Shown: positions 7,915 through 16,178 of the stretch, piece after piece
Position numbering within the stretch: the stretch's first letter is position 1
Layout of the letters: each line of letters opens with the position of its first letter
NCBI GenBank assembly: GCA_030827315.1
Contig: JAURER010000028.1
Span: 1 to 34,027 of the forward strand
Reading direction: 5' to 3'
Origin: Gemmatimonadota bacterium
GTDB lineage: Bacteria; Gemmatimonadota; Gemmatimonadetes; Longimicrobiales; Gaopeijiaceae
Length of the DNA stretch: 34,027 bases
Notes under the pieces: generated by a model
Told to the model about the DNA's origin: nothing
Database searches by the model: none
What the model saw: the letters and a program-made list of their open reading frames with translations, nothing else
Made by a program: the position numbers and the translations under genes

Positions 7915-9573
7915 CTACCCGGGGATGCGCACGAACCTCATGTCGTACACGCGGCCCAGGCTCAGAGACAGAGACGCTACCGTTCCGTCGCCGTCCCGGC
8001 GGAAGCGAACGACCCTCCCGCCGCCCATCCCGAATCCGTCGCGATAGAGGGGGGTCATCTCGTGCGTGTCGTCGGGCCGCTGCCAGACGGTGAGCGCGTC
8101 TCCGTCGGCTCGCACCACGTACGTCGTCTCCGCGTCCTCGCTGCGGTACGTGCCGACGAGCTCCTGCAGCTCCGCTGCCGTCGGCGTCCAGCGGTCCACG
8201 CGGTCGTATCGGCGCGCGACGGAGAGTGCGCCTTCGTCACGGAAGCCGGACACGGCATCGCCGGACCGGTCGAAGACGTACCGGTGGTCAGCGTCGGACC
8301 CCACCTGGAATTCGAGCTGCGAGAGCGGAAGGAGGGGGGTGCGGCCGGCCCGGGCCACGCCGTCGCGGACGCGGATCTCCATCGGCTCGCCGGTCACGGG
8401 ATCCCGATACAGACCCTCGTAGGGCCGAAGGTCGAAGGACGCGGCCGCGCCCGCGAAGTCGGGCTCGACGTCCGGTCGCGCCGCGGATCCGAGGAACGCC
8501 CGGGCGATCCGACCCCCCGTCGCGCCGGTGGCCACGTTCGAGGCGTTGCAGAGCATGGCCACGGACAGACCCTGTTCGGGGTACCGGCCGAGGAAGGCCC
8601 GATAGCCGGCCGTCGAGCCTGTGTGGGTGACGGAGCGGACCCCGGCGAAGTCACCGACGAAGAGACCGCCGGCATACCCCATCGGTGTGCCGTCGGACAG
8701 CGTCCCCTCGAGGTGCATCAGGCGGACGAACTCGTCGCCTCCGAGGCGACCGTCGGTGAGGGCTTCGTTCCAGATCGCGAGGTCGCGGACCGTGGTCAGG
8801 ATGCCGCCGTTGCCGTGGACGTACTCGACGGGGCGGTTGATCTCCCACCCGTCGCCGGTGCGGTTGTACGCCGAGCTCCGCCCGCGCACGATGCGACGGT
8901 GGTCGTCGCGCCATTGCGTGTCTTCCATGCCGAGCGGCGCGAAGATGCGTTCCGTGGAGAACTGTGCGAACGGGATTCCGCTGGCCCGGGCGACCACGAC
9001 GGCGAGCAGGTTGTAGCCGCTGTTGCTGTAGGAGTATTCGTGTCCGGGCTCGAAGTTGAGGGCGCTCTGGCGTGACAGGATGTCGAGCACGTCGTCGTGG
9101 TCGTGCGCCCGGTCCTCACGGCCCCAGCCCGAGATCTCCGCGACGCTGCCCCAGTCACGAAGCCCGCTCGTGTGCGTCATGAGCCGGTGCAGCGTGAGCG
9201 GGCTGCCGTAGTCGGGCAGCTCGGGCACCCATTTCCGGACGTCGTCGTCCAGCGTCAGGACTCCGTCCAGCACGAGGAGCATGATGGCTGCCGACGTGAA
9301 CTGCTTGGAGACCGAGCCGCCCTCGAAGATGGTGCCGGGCGCATTGGGGACGCCGTGCTCCAGATCCGCCATGCCGTATGCGCGCTCGAAGACGGGCTCG
9401 CCGTATCGCGTCACCCCCACCGCGCAGCCGGGCGAGGCCCCGGTATCCCACTCCGCGAAGATTTCGTCGACCCGATCGGCCGGGTCCTGCGCCTCCAGCG
9501 GCCGGGAAGCCAGGACGAGAGCGAGGATCGAAAGCGCGGGGGTGAAGCTACGGGGTCGGATCTGGGAGAGCAT
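7915..9573 (-). CDS. Secreted class C beta-lactamase-family serine hydrolase
   Basis: A 552-residue protein with a Sec signal peptide (likely cut after LEAQ). The catalytic domain has the SxxK nucleophile/base motif in GGSVSKQFTSAA, the YxN motif in YSYSNSGYN and an HTG motif in VTHTGSTAGY, as in the PBP4*/AmpC/esterase-type superfamily. About 180 residues follow the catalytic domain and look like a beta-rich C-terminal domain seen in D-aminopeptidase and esterase-like members. Its substrate cannot be deduced. It is more likely a peptidase or esterase than an antibiotic-resistance enzyme. GAGGA lies 7 nt upstream and overlaps the stop codon of the preceding methyltransferase gene, so the two genes are probably translationally coupled. 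Confidence 0.92.
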   Translation of the reverse strand: MLSQIRPRSFTPALSILALVLASRPLEAQDPADRVDEIFAEWDTGASPGCAVGVTRYGEPVFERAYGMADLEHGVPNAPGTIFEGGSVSKQFTSAAIMLLVLDGVLTLDDDVRKWVPELPDYGSPLTLHRLMTHTSGLRDWGSVAEISGWGREDRAHDHDDVLDILSRQSALNFEPGHEYSYSNSGYNLLAVVVARASGIPFAQFSTERIFAPLGMEDTQWRDDHRRIVRGRSSAYNRTGDGWEINRPVEYVHGNGGILTTVRDLAIWNEALTDGRLGGDEFVRLMHLEGTLSDGTPMGYAGGLFVGDFAGVRSVTHTGSTAGYRAFLGRYPEQGLSVAMLCNASNVATGATGGRIARAFLGSAARPDVEPDFAGAAASFDLRPYEGLYRDPVTGEPMEIRVRDGVARAGRTPLLPLSQLEFQVGSDADHRYVFDRSGDAVSGFRDEGALSVARRYDRVDRWTPTAAELQELVGTYRSEDAETTYVVRADGDALTVWQRPDDTHEMTPLYRDGFGMGGGRVVRFRRDGDGTVASLSLSLGRVYDMRFVRIPG

Positions 9574-9582
9574 CGAATTTCC

Positions 9583-10392
9583 TCAGCGTGCGAAGACGAA
9601 CGACATGTATCTCTTGTTCTCACGAAACGCGACCGGGTCGATGAGCGGGCGCTGCCGGTCAAGCTTGGCCAGGGACTTCGTGATGATCCACATGACGACC
9701 CGCGCGGTGACCGGTCGGCGGTGCCGGAGTCGATCGGTGGCGAGGTCCAGGGCGATCTCGGCTCGCCGCGCGTAGTCGGTGGCGAGCTCCATGGTGGGGG
9801 CCGCCGCCTCGGTGATGTCGTGCTCGGCGACCACGCGCAGCCCGTGCGCCTCGGCCTGCCCACGGAATGCGTCGAGGTCGTGTCCGCTTCGAGCCTGGAT
9901 ACCGGCGGCACCGGAAAGAGTGAAGAAGTCGGACAGAACCAGCGTCCCCCCCTCCGCGAGGCAGCGGAGCACCCCGGGGAAGAGCTGGTCGAGCGGTACG
10001 TACTGCGCCGACTCGCTCATCACCAGACAGTCGAACGGCTGCGCGGGTTCGAAATCCTGGAAGCGGCACAGGTGGAACGGGGCGTCGCAGCGTGCGACGA
10101 ATGACGCCTGCTGCGCGGGACTGGGCGAGAGCCCCTCGACGTCGAACCCGGCGGCGAGGAGCCTCGCGCTGAGCACTCCGGTCCCGCACCCGACGTCGAG
10201 CACTCGACGCGCGTCGTGCGGGATCCGCTCCACGAGGTGGTCCTCGTAGCGTTGCTGGGCACGCTTCAGATTCTCGAAGGTCAGCTCGTCGCCGGGATTC
10301 CAGATCCCGTAGTTCATCCGTTCGAGGCCGAGCACTTCGCTGTAGAAGCGAAGCGAACGACTTTCACGGACGGGTGCGCGTGTCGATGCCAC
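9583..10392 (-). CDS. Class I SAM-dependent methyltransferase
   Basis: A 269-residue cytoplasmic protein. The AdoMet-binding motif I is VLDVGCGTGVLS, about residues 64-75, followed by the acidic end of strand 2, a post-I CLVMSESAQYV segment and motif III GTLVLSDFF. The N-terminal FYSEVLG...MNYGIWNPG resembles the substrate-side cap of small-molecule methyltransferases of the UbiE/sterol/sarcosine type, but the substrate is unknown. Of two GTG starts, the one at 10392 has GGAGA about 5 nt upstream and the one at 10446 has nothing, so the shorter form is given. It is first in a two-gene unit with the class C hydrolase, nine bases apart. Confidence 0.88.
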   Translation of the reverse strand: MASTRAPVRESRSLRFYSEVLGLERMNYGIWNPGDELTFENLKRAQQRYEDHLVERIPHDARRVLDVGCGTGVLSARLLAAGFDVEGLSPSPAQQASFVARCDAPFHLCRFQDFEPAQPFDCLVMSESAQYVPLDQLFPGVLRCLAEGGTLVLSDFFTLSGAAGIQARSGHDLDAFRGQAEAHGLRVVAEHDITEAAAPTMELATDYARRAEIALDLATDRLRHRRPVTARVVMWIITKSLAKLDRQRPLIDPVAFRENKRYMSFVFAR

Positions 10393-10506
10393 GGGGTCTC
10401 CGAAGCGGGTCCGGTCCCGGAGGGGTGTCCGGGTGGGGAGGCGCACAACCTAAGCCCGACCTGCGTCGTCCCGCGACCACCGGAGACGGCTCGGCTTCCC
10501 GGACGC

Positions 10507-10542
10507 TCGAGGCCCCGCCGGCATCCGCCGGCGGGGCCTCGA
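10507..10542 (-). terminator. Perfect 16-bp hairpin, probable transcription terminator
   Basis: Arms at 10507-10522 and 10527-10542 are perfectly complementary over 16 bp around the four-base loop ATCC. It lies 70 bases beyond the stop of the S9 peptidase gene that ends at 10612 and before the methyltransferase start. No U-tract follows on the minus strand, so it may be a Rho-assisted or U-less terminator, or an mRNA-stabilising 3' structure. Confidence 0.6.
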
Positions 10543-10611
10543 TGCCGCTCCGCGCACGCTCCGGCCCGGGGGCGGTGACCCGCCGAGGCCGGAGCGACAC
10601 CGCAGGTCGCA

Positions 10612-13203
10612 TCAGGTGATCGGCCTCGCTCCCCCGTCGCGCAGGTGGACGTCGAGCCATGCGCTCCAGCGACCCCAAAGATCGAGCAGCGTCGAGCGGC
10701 TCGCCGGCCCGTGGTCCTCGTAGGGGTAGAGGTACATCGCCGCTTCCTTGCCCAGTCCGTTCAGGGCGTGGAAGAGGCGAGGGCTGTGCTCGGGCGCGGT
10801 TCCGACATTCTGGTCCTGGAGTCCGTGGTACAGGAGCAGGGCGCCCGTGAGGTTGTTCGCGTGGAAGAACGGAGACATCGACGTGTAGACGTCCTTCGCG
10901 TCCCAGAAGATGCGGCGCTCGCTCTGGAACATGAGCGGCGTGAGCGTCCGGTTGAAGTTTCCATCGCCCGCGATGCCCGCCTTGAAGAAGGGGGTGTGAA
11001 CCATGGCGTTCGCGGTGCTGAACGCCCCGTACGAGTGGCCGCCGATGCCGAGCTTCTGGCGGTCGATGAGCTGCCGGCGGTCGAGCTCGTCGATCACCGC
11101 TGCGAGGTTGTTCCGCAGGTCGTGCTCGTAGTTGTTGTTCATCTGTCCGGCCTTGCCCACGATCGGGGCGTCGGGCTCAACCACGGCGTACCCGAGCTGC
11201 ACCAGGTACTGCATGGACCGAGTCCCGAAGCTCGGGAACGCGTTCCGGTTGTACGTCCGGCCACCCTCGTCGTAGCTCTCCTGGTCCTCGTACTCTCGCG
11301 GGTAGAACCAGAACATCGCCGGGAGACGGGTCCCCTCCTCGTAGCCCGGGGGCAGCGTCACGTTCACCAGGAAGCGGAAGCCGTCCGGGCGCTCGACCGT
11401 GAACCGGCGGCGGGGTGCCGCCGTCATGCCGGGCGTATAGTCCACATTGTTCGTGAGCTGAGTCCGCCCCCCGGGTGTCACGCGATATGACTGGGGGACT
11501 TCGGTGGTGGTCTCCCGGGACACGACGAACGCTCCGGCATCGACGTCGAGCATGGATACGATCTGCTCGTGCTGCTCGTCGTTGTTCGCCTCGAAGACGC
11601 GCTCCTTCTCGCCCGTGCGGATCTCCACGCGGTCGAGGAAGTTCTTCGGGCTCGCGAGCATCGGGTCCTCGTTGTACTCGGCTCCGAAAAGAAAGACGTG
11701 GCGCCCGTCGGCGGACGTCTGGACGATCTCGGCTTCCGAGCTTGCGCCGCCGAATCGGCTGCCCAGCGCGGGCACCCCGCCGTCGGCGAGCAACAGCGAT
11801 CCCGGGTTCGCGTAGAAGTCGTCCGCCTCGTACTCCGCGAAGACGTAGGTCGTCGCCGGGTCGGACAGCTCCACCGCGTACTCACGCACGGTCCCCGACT
11901 CGCCCCCGTTCCCGCCCCGGCGCTCCGGGCGCTCGGTCAGGAAGACCATGGTGTGCGAGGCGTCGAAGCGATGCGACGCGATCCTGCGCTCGGCCTCGTA
12001 CACCACCGAGAGGCTCGATTCGTCGAAGGGCGGAGCCCACAGCATGACGCGATCCCCGCGGCTCGAACCATTGCGGCCCCGGGAGGACTGACCTTCCTCG
12101 TCCGCGGGCGCGGCCTCCTGCTGGAGGAACGTGAGCCCGGCCCCGTCCTCGCGCCATGCGAGCTGCCGCCGCTCTTCCTGCTGCTCGCTGCCGCCGACGC
12201 CGGGCGCCGTGGGCATGTTGCCGTCGATCCCCGTCTGGGTTTCCGACCGGTCCAGCTCCACCATGACGGTGCCGCTTCGGTCCCAGATCTCCTCCACGTG
12301 GCCGAAGGAGCGCACGGGGACGACGTAGCTGAACGGCTTCTGCATGACCTCGACGCGCGCGTAGGCGCCCGAAGGCGCGAAGTCGAAGCTGGTCACCATC
12401 GCGGGATCCCCGATCTCCGTCACGCGCCGGCTCTCCACGTCGATCGCGGCGAGCTGGCCCGTGGCGTGGAACTCGAGGAGCGTCTCGTCGTACGGCGTCG
12501 CCATCAGGCTCGCGTACGTGCGCAGCATGTTTTCGCCTTCCTCCGTCTGCTTCACCTGCGGACCCGCGGGCATTCGTGACGGCAGCGGTCGCGGGGCGCG
12601 GTCATCGGGGACGAGCACCGTGGCGATCTCCCGTCCGTCCGCCGTCCACTCGAAGCCCGAGACCATCGTCGCCAGCACGGGACGTCGCGTCACCTGACGC
12701 GCATCGCCCGAAGCCGGGTCCGCGACCCAGATGTGGGTTGCGCCGTCGGTGTGGACGTAGAAGGCCAGCCGCGAACCGTCCGGAGACCAGGCCGCGTTCG
12801 AGACGCGGGCACCGTCCGGCACGTCGATGTCGGTCACGGAGCCGTCTTCCGCGGAGATCACGCGGATACCGACGTTCGACCGGACGGTGAGGTCGCGGGC
12901 CCGGTTCGCCGCGTAGTCGATGAAGACACCACCGAGCTCGTCGAACGGCTTCGAGAAGCGGTCCATCGTGACCGGGCCGTCGCCGATCTCGTGGAGGAAC
13001 CAGCGCCGGTCCGGACTGATCTCGTCGAGCGTCGCGTTGAGCCACCGCGGAGCGAGGACCATCTCGGCGATCGCCGAGGGGGGCGTGACGAAGTTCTTGT
13101 CGGCGAGGATGTCCTGGGGGGCGCGGCCGTCCTGCGCCCGGGCCGGGGCGGCGAGGAGGACTGCCAGAAGCAGGGACCAGGCGAGCGGTGCGATGCGGTT
13201 CAT
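10612..13203 (-). CDS. Large secreted S9-family serine peptidase
   Basis: An 863-residue precursor. A Sec signal peptide (cut near ARAQ) is followed by a long beta-propeller region with SPDRRWFLHE, SPDGSRLAFY and TADGREIA repeats, then an alpha/beta-hydrolase domain. The triad is S724 in GGHSYGAF, D797 in GLQDQNVG and H831 in YEDHGP. The gene is oriented away from the FKBP lipoprotein. The family hydrolyses peptides, and neighbours of this type in peptide-degrading bacteria are periplasmic. It shares fold but little sequence with the S9 protein encoded at 5765-7912, so the two are not a recent duplication. Downstream lies the strong hairpin at 10507-10542. Confidence 0.93.
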   Translation of the reverse strand: MNRIAPLAWSLLLAVLLAAPARAQDGRAPQDILADKNFVTPPSAIAEMVLAPRWLNATLDEISPDRRWFLHEIGDGPVTMDRFSKPFDELGGVFIDYAANRARDLTVRSNVGIRVISAEDGSVTDIDVPDGARVSNAAWSPDGSRLAFYVHTDGATHIWVADPASGDARQVTRRPVLATMVSGFEWTADGREIATVLVPDDRAPRPLPSRMPAGPQVKQTEEGENMLRTYASLMATPYDETLLEFHATGQLAAIDVESRRVTEIGDPAMVTSFDFAPSGAYARVEVMQKPFSYVVPVRSFGHVEEIWDRSGTVMVELDRSETQTGIDGNMPTAPGVGGSEQQEERRQLAWREDGAGLTFLQQEAAPADEEGQSSRGRNGSSRGDRVMLWAPPFDESSLSVVYEAERRIASHRFDASHTMVFLTERPERRGGNGGESGTVREYAVELSDPATTYVFAEYEADDFYANPGSLLLADGGVPALGSRFGGASSEAEIVQTSADGRHVFLFGAEYNEDPMLASPKNFLDRVEIRTGEKERVFEANNDEQHEQIVSMLDVDAGAFVVSRETTTEVPQSYRVTPGGRTQLTNNVDYTPGMTAAPRRRFTVERPDGFRFLVNVTLPPGYEEGTRLPAMFWFYPREYEDQESYDEGGRTYNRNAFPSFGTRSMQYLVQLGYAVVEPDAPIVGKAGQMNNNYEHDLRNNLAAVIDELDRRQLIDRQKLGIGGHSYGAFSTANAMVHTPFFKAGIAGDGNFNRTLTPLMFQSERRIFWDAKDVYTSMSPFFHANNLTGALLLYHGLQDQNVGTAPEHSPRLFHALNGLGKEAAMYLYPYEDHGPASRSTLLDLWGRWSAWLDVHLRDGGARPIT

Positions 13204-13435
13204 GAGGCTGTGCAGGGGGTTGAGGGGGGGCAGCGCGGCCCCACCGGTCGAGTGATGGCGTCAAGGTGCGTATCCGCGCACGTTCGCGACAGGCCGACCG
13301 GGACGCGGCGCGCGTACGGGCGGGGCAGGCCTCCGCGCGGGCGAGGCGTCGGTTCGGGTGACGGGGCCGTTGGGCGATCGGGCGACCACCGTTACTTTCG
13401 GGCGCTCCAGAAACCGATCTCCTGCGGAACGTGTG

Positions 13436-14146
13436 ATGACTGCTCTGAAGGCTGCGACGCTTTTCGGCGTCTCGATGATGGTGACGGCGTGCTCGAACGC
13501 CGGTGGTTCGGGTGACTTCTCGTCCGCCGCGCTCGACACCGGCGACCAGAAGGCGAGCTACGGCGTGGGGCTCAACGTCGGCTCCCAGCTGCGCGACGCA
13601 CGCGAGAGCCTCGACCGGGCCGCGTTCATGCGCGGGATCGAAGACGCCTTCGCGGCGGCCGAGCCTGCGGTTCCCCAGGAGGAGCTCGAAGCGGCCCTGC
13701 AGGCATTCGGCCAGCAGATCCAGACGGCGGCGGCGCAGGAGCGCGCGCGGGTCGGAACGGAGAACGCCGAAGCCGGTGCCGACTTCCGGTCGGACAACGC
13801 CGAGCGTGACGGTGTCACGACGACCGAAAGCGGCCTGCAGTACGAGGTGCTGCGGGCGGGCGACGGCGCGATGCCGACGCGCGACGACGTGGTGCGCCTC
13901 CACTACCGTGGGACGCTCATCGATGGGACGGAGTTCGACTCTTCGTACGGGGGTGACCCCGCCGAGTTCCCGGTCGGGGGCCTCATCGCGGGCTTCACCG
14001 AGGCGCTCCTCCTGATGCAGGAGGGCAGCCACTTCCGCATCGTCATTCCGTCGGAGATCGCGTACGGTCCTGCGGGATCCGGCCCGCAGATCGGCCCGAA
14101 CTCGACGCTCGTCTTCGAGATCGAGCTCCTCGAAGTTCTCCAGTAG
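13436..14146 (+). CDS. FKBP-type peptidyl-prolyl isomerase lipoprotein (Mip/FkpA-like)
   Basis: A 236-residue protein. The N-terminus is a lipoprotein signal whose lipobox VTAC places the lipidated cysteine near residue 19, so it is anchored in the outer or inner membrane facing the periplasm. Residues about 38-125 are the helical FKBP_N dimerisation domain (SYGVGLNVGSQL...). Residues about 135-235 are the FKBP domain with VRLHYRGTLIDGTEFDSSY, GLIAGFTEALLLM and IPSEIAYG. It accelerates proline isomerisation and acts as a chaperone for exported proteins. The ATG at 13436 is preferred to one 78 nt upstream because it gives the clean lipoprotein signal, although the ribosome-binding site is weak (GGAAC). 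Confidence 0.94.
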   Translation: MTALKAATLFGVSMMVTACSNAGGSGDFSSAALDTGDQKASYGVGLNVGSQLRDARESLDRAAFMRGIEDAFAAAEPAVPQEELEAALQAFGQQIQTAAAQERARVGTENAEAGADFRSDNAERDGVTTTESGLQYEVLRAGDGAMPTRDDVVRLHYRGTLIDGTEFDSSYGGDPAEFPVGGLIAGFTEALLLMQEGSHFRIVIPSEIAYGPAGSGPQIGPNSTLVFEIELLEVLQ

Positions 14147-14180
14147 ACCCGGACGGTCCGCAGGGAAGAGGCGACACGGA

Positions 14181-14226
14181 GGAGCGCGTTCTCGCGCTCG
14201 CGCGGGGCCCTCGGGCCCCGCGCTCC
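14181..14226 (+). terminator. Overlapping GC-rich hairpins downstream of the FKBP gene
   Basis: An 11-bp perfect stem (14200-14210 with 14213-14223) overlaps the region of a second stem, GAGCGCG/CGCGCTC (14182-14188 with 14193-14199). The left arm of the second could instead pair with CGCGCTCC at 14219-14226 to enclose the first. It lies 35-80 bases past the FKBP stop and probably ends that transcript. No T-run follows. Confidence 0.45.
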
Positions 14227-14337
14227 CCGTCCTCCGGAAACAAGAGCGGTTCGTTTTCCGTCAGAGGAAGGTGAGGAACCCCGGCGGGCTCACCGGTCGG
14301 GGCGTGACGTCGACCAAGAGGGGAGATCGAGACGCCC

Positions 14338-14670
14338 ATGAACATCGTCACCAGCATCCTGCTCCACGCCTTCCTCCTCTTCCTCGTCGGCCAGTTCGTC
14401 CGCGGCATCGAGGTACGTGACGCGAAAGCGGCGCTCTTCGGCGCCGTGGCGTTGGGACTCGTCAATACGTTCGTCCGGCCGCTCATGGTGCTGCTGACGC
14501 TTCCGATCAACGTCCTGACCCTCGGCCTCTTTCTCCTGGTCATCAACGCGCTGGTGCTCATGCTCGCGGCCGCCTTGGTCGAAGGCTTCGAGGTGGAAGA
14601 CTTCGGCGCGGCGTTCTGGGGGGCTCTGGTTTTCGCGGCGATGAACGTCATTGCCGGCTGGGTCGTCTGA
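14338..14670 (+). CDS. Small four-TM membrane protein of the phage-holin-IV (PF04020-like) family
   Basis: A 110-residue protein with four hydrophobic segments separated by short loops. The pattern NTFVRPLMVLLTLPINVLTLGLF followed by INALVLMLAAALVEGFEV is characteristic of the family annotated as mycobacterial four-TM phage holin superfamily IV. These are chromosomal housekeeping membrane proteins of unknown function in many bacteria; the name does not imply a prophage. A GGGGAG element lies about 12 nt before the ATG, a longer spacing than usual. It is a single gene with a hairpin at each side. Confidence 0.88.
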   Translation: MNIVTSILLHAFLLFLVGQFVRGIEVRDAKAALFGAVALGLVNTFVRPLMVLLTLPINVLTLGLFLLVINALVLMLAAALVEGFEVEDFGAAFWGALVFAAMNVIAGWVV

Positions 14671-14685
14671 GCGGGAACGGTTGAA

Positions 14686-14713
14686 GCATCGGCGCCGCGG
14701 TCGGTGCCGATGC
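14686..14713 (+). terminator. Hairpin terminator after the small membrane protein
   Basis: Arms 14686-14696 and 14703-14713 pair over 11 positions with one G-T mismatch around a six-base loop. It starts 16 bases past the stop codon. A short T-run (TATTTTT) occurs about 20 bases further on, too far for a textbook terminator but consistent with transcript end here. Confidence 0.5.
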
Positions 14714-14783
14714 CAACAGAGAGAAATCCTGTATTTTTCCGGAACCGCCTTCCCCTCCCCGGGGTGGAGCCAGATTCTCGAAC

Positions 14784-16136
14784 ATGCTGCCCATGGCCGC
14801 TTCCCGAGTTCGCCGCATTCTTGCCGTGTCCCTCCTCGTCGCCACCGCGTGCGCTTCTGCGGAGGACCGGTTCAACGAGGGAACCCGGCTTCAGTTTCAG
14901 GGGCGCTACGTCGAGGCGGTGTACCGGTACGCGGAGGCGGTGGAAAAGGACCCGGAGCTCGTCGTCGCCCGGGATCGGCTCCTCGCGGCGGGCGATACCG
15001 CGGTGCTCGTCGCCATGGAAGAAGCCGACGAGCTCGTCGGCAGGGGGGATCCGGTGCAGGCGGCAGGGCGGTACCAGCAGATCGACGCGATGGTCGCGAG
15101 AATCAGGGAGGTCGGACTCCGTCCGCTGCTGCCCGAGGCGTACGCCGCGACCCGCCGCGAGGCGTTCGACGACGCGATCGACTGGCAGATGACCGAAGCG
15201 GACGCCGCCGCACGGGACGGACGCTGGGAGGACGCGGTCCGCTACTACCGCGGAGCCCGCGACGGCTACCTGCCCTCGCGCGATCAGGTGGAGGCCTCGT
15301 ACGACGGGGAGACGGCGCTCCTTCTGACGTGGGCCGAAGTCGAGCTCGCCGACGGCCACCCGCGTTCGGCGCACGAGCTCGCCCAGCGCGCCCTGAACGT
15401 GCGAGGATCTTCGGCCCGGGAGACGGTGCTTACCGTCCGGGACATCCAGGACCGCGCCCTCGCCGACGGTACGGTCGTGATCGCCGTCGTGCCGGTGACG
15501 GCCGAGCCCGGCGTGCGTGAATGGCTCGGCGGGGAGTTCGAGATCCAGCTCGACAATGACCTCGCCCTCGACTACTGGACGCGGCCGCCGCTCTTCGTGC
15601 AGGTGGCCGATCCGATCGTCCTGCGGCGCGAGCTGCGCGGTCTTCTTCGCGGACGGGCCGCACAGTCGCCGCTCGTAGTGGGACGGGCGCTGGATCTGAT
15701 CGGAGCCGACGTGGGCGTGGTGGTGCGCCTGACCGGAATCGAAGTCTCCGAGCGGGACGTCGAGCGCGATCGGCACGAGGCGGTCGTGCGCCGGAACGCG
15801 CGTCGCGGCACGGGGGATGCGGTCACGGACACGGTCGTGTACGAGACGGTCCGCGGGACGATGAGCTACTTCGTCGAGGCCGAGATCGTCCTGGTCGATC
15901 CCGACGGTCGTGAGGTGAATCGCCTCACGGCCTCGGCGCGGGAGAGCGGCCCCTTCGAGCGAGGCGAATTCCAGGGTGACCCGCGCATCCTGCCAAACGA
16001 GGGCGACCACGCCCGCTTCTTCGATCCGGCGGTCCTCTCCGGCCAGATGACCCAGATCGAGGGAGCGGTCATGACCGGGCTCGCCGCCGCGATCGCGAGC
16101 GGGACCTACGACCAGATCGTTGCCGCCATACGCTGA
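14784..16136 (+). CDS. Tetratricopeptide-type lipoprotein with CsgG/LpoB-like C-terminal half
   Basis: A 450-residue protein with a lipoprotein signal (lipobox VATAC, lipidated cysteine near residue 23). Residues about 25-200 are helical and TPR-like (FNEGTRLQFQGRYVEAVYRY, then an AARDGRWEDAVRYY repeat). From about residue 225 the sequence turns alpha/beta (VVIAVVPV, ALDLIGADVGVVVRLTGIEV), reminiscent of periplasmic CsgG/LpoB-type domains; that resemblance is tentative. ATG 14784 or a second ATG nine bases later could be the start. The RND exporter follows after 42 bases, so the lipoprotein may serve that transporter. I do not know its exact function. Confidence 0.82.
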   Translation: MLPMAASRVRRILAVSLLVATACASAEDRFNEGTRLQFQGRYVEAVYRYAEAVEKDPELVVARDRLLAAGDTAVLVAMEEADELVGRGDPVQAAGRYQQIDAMVARIREVGLRPLLPEAYAATRREAFDDAIDWQMTEADAAARDGRWEDAVRYYRGARDGYLPSRDQVEASYDGETALLLTWAEVELADGHPRSAHELAQRALNVRGSSARETVLTVRDIQDRALADGTVVIAVVPVTAEPGVREWLGGEFEIQLDNDLALDYWTRPPLFVQVADPIVLRRELRGLLRGRAAQSPLVVGRALDLIGADVGVVVRLTGIEVSERDVERDRHEAVVRRNARRGTGDAVTDTVVYETVRGTMSYFVEAEIVLVDPDGREVNRLTASARESGPFERGEFQGDPRILPNEGDHARFFDPAVLSGQMTQIEGAVMTGLAAAIASGTYDQIVAAIR

Positions 16137-16178
16137 GGATCCCGGGCACGGACTCCTCCAGGAAACGGTGGAGGGCGC

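Noticed and set aside
7915-9573. Antibiotic-resistance beta-lactamase
   Set aside because: The SxxK/YxN fold is shared with esterases and D-aminopeptidases. The long C-terminal beta domain and the context argue for another hydrolase role.
14338-14670. Prophage, suggested by the phage-holin family name
   Set aside because: No phage structural, lysis or integrase genes nearby. This family is common in chromosomes without phages.
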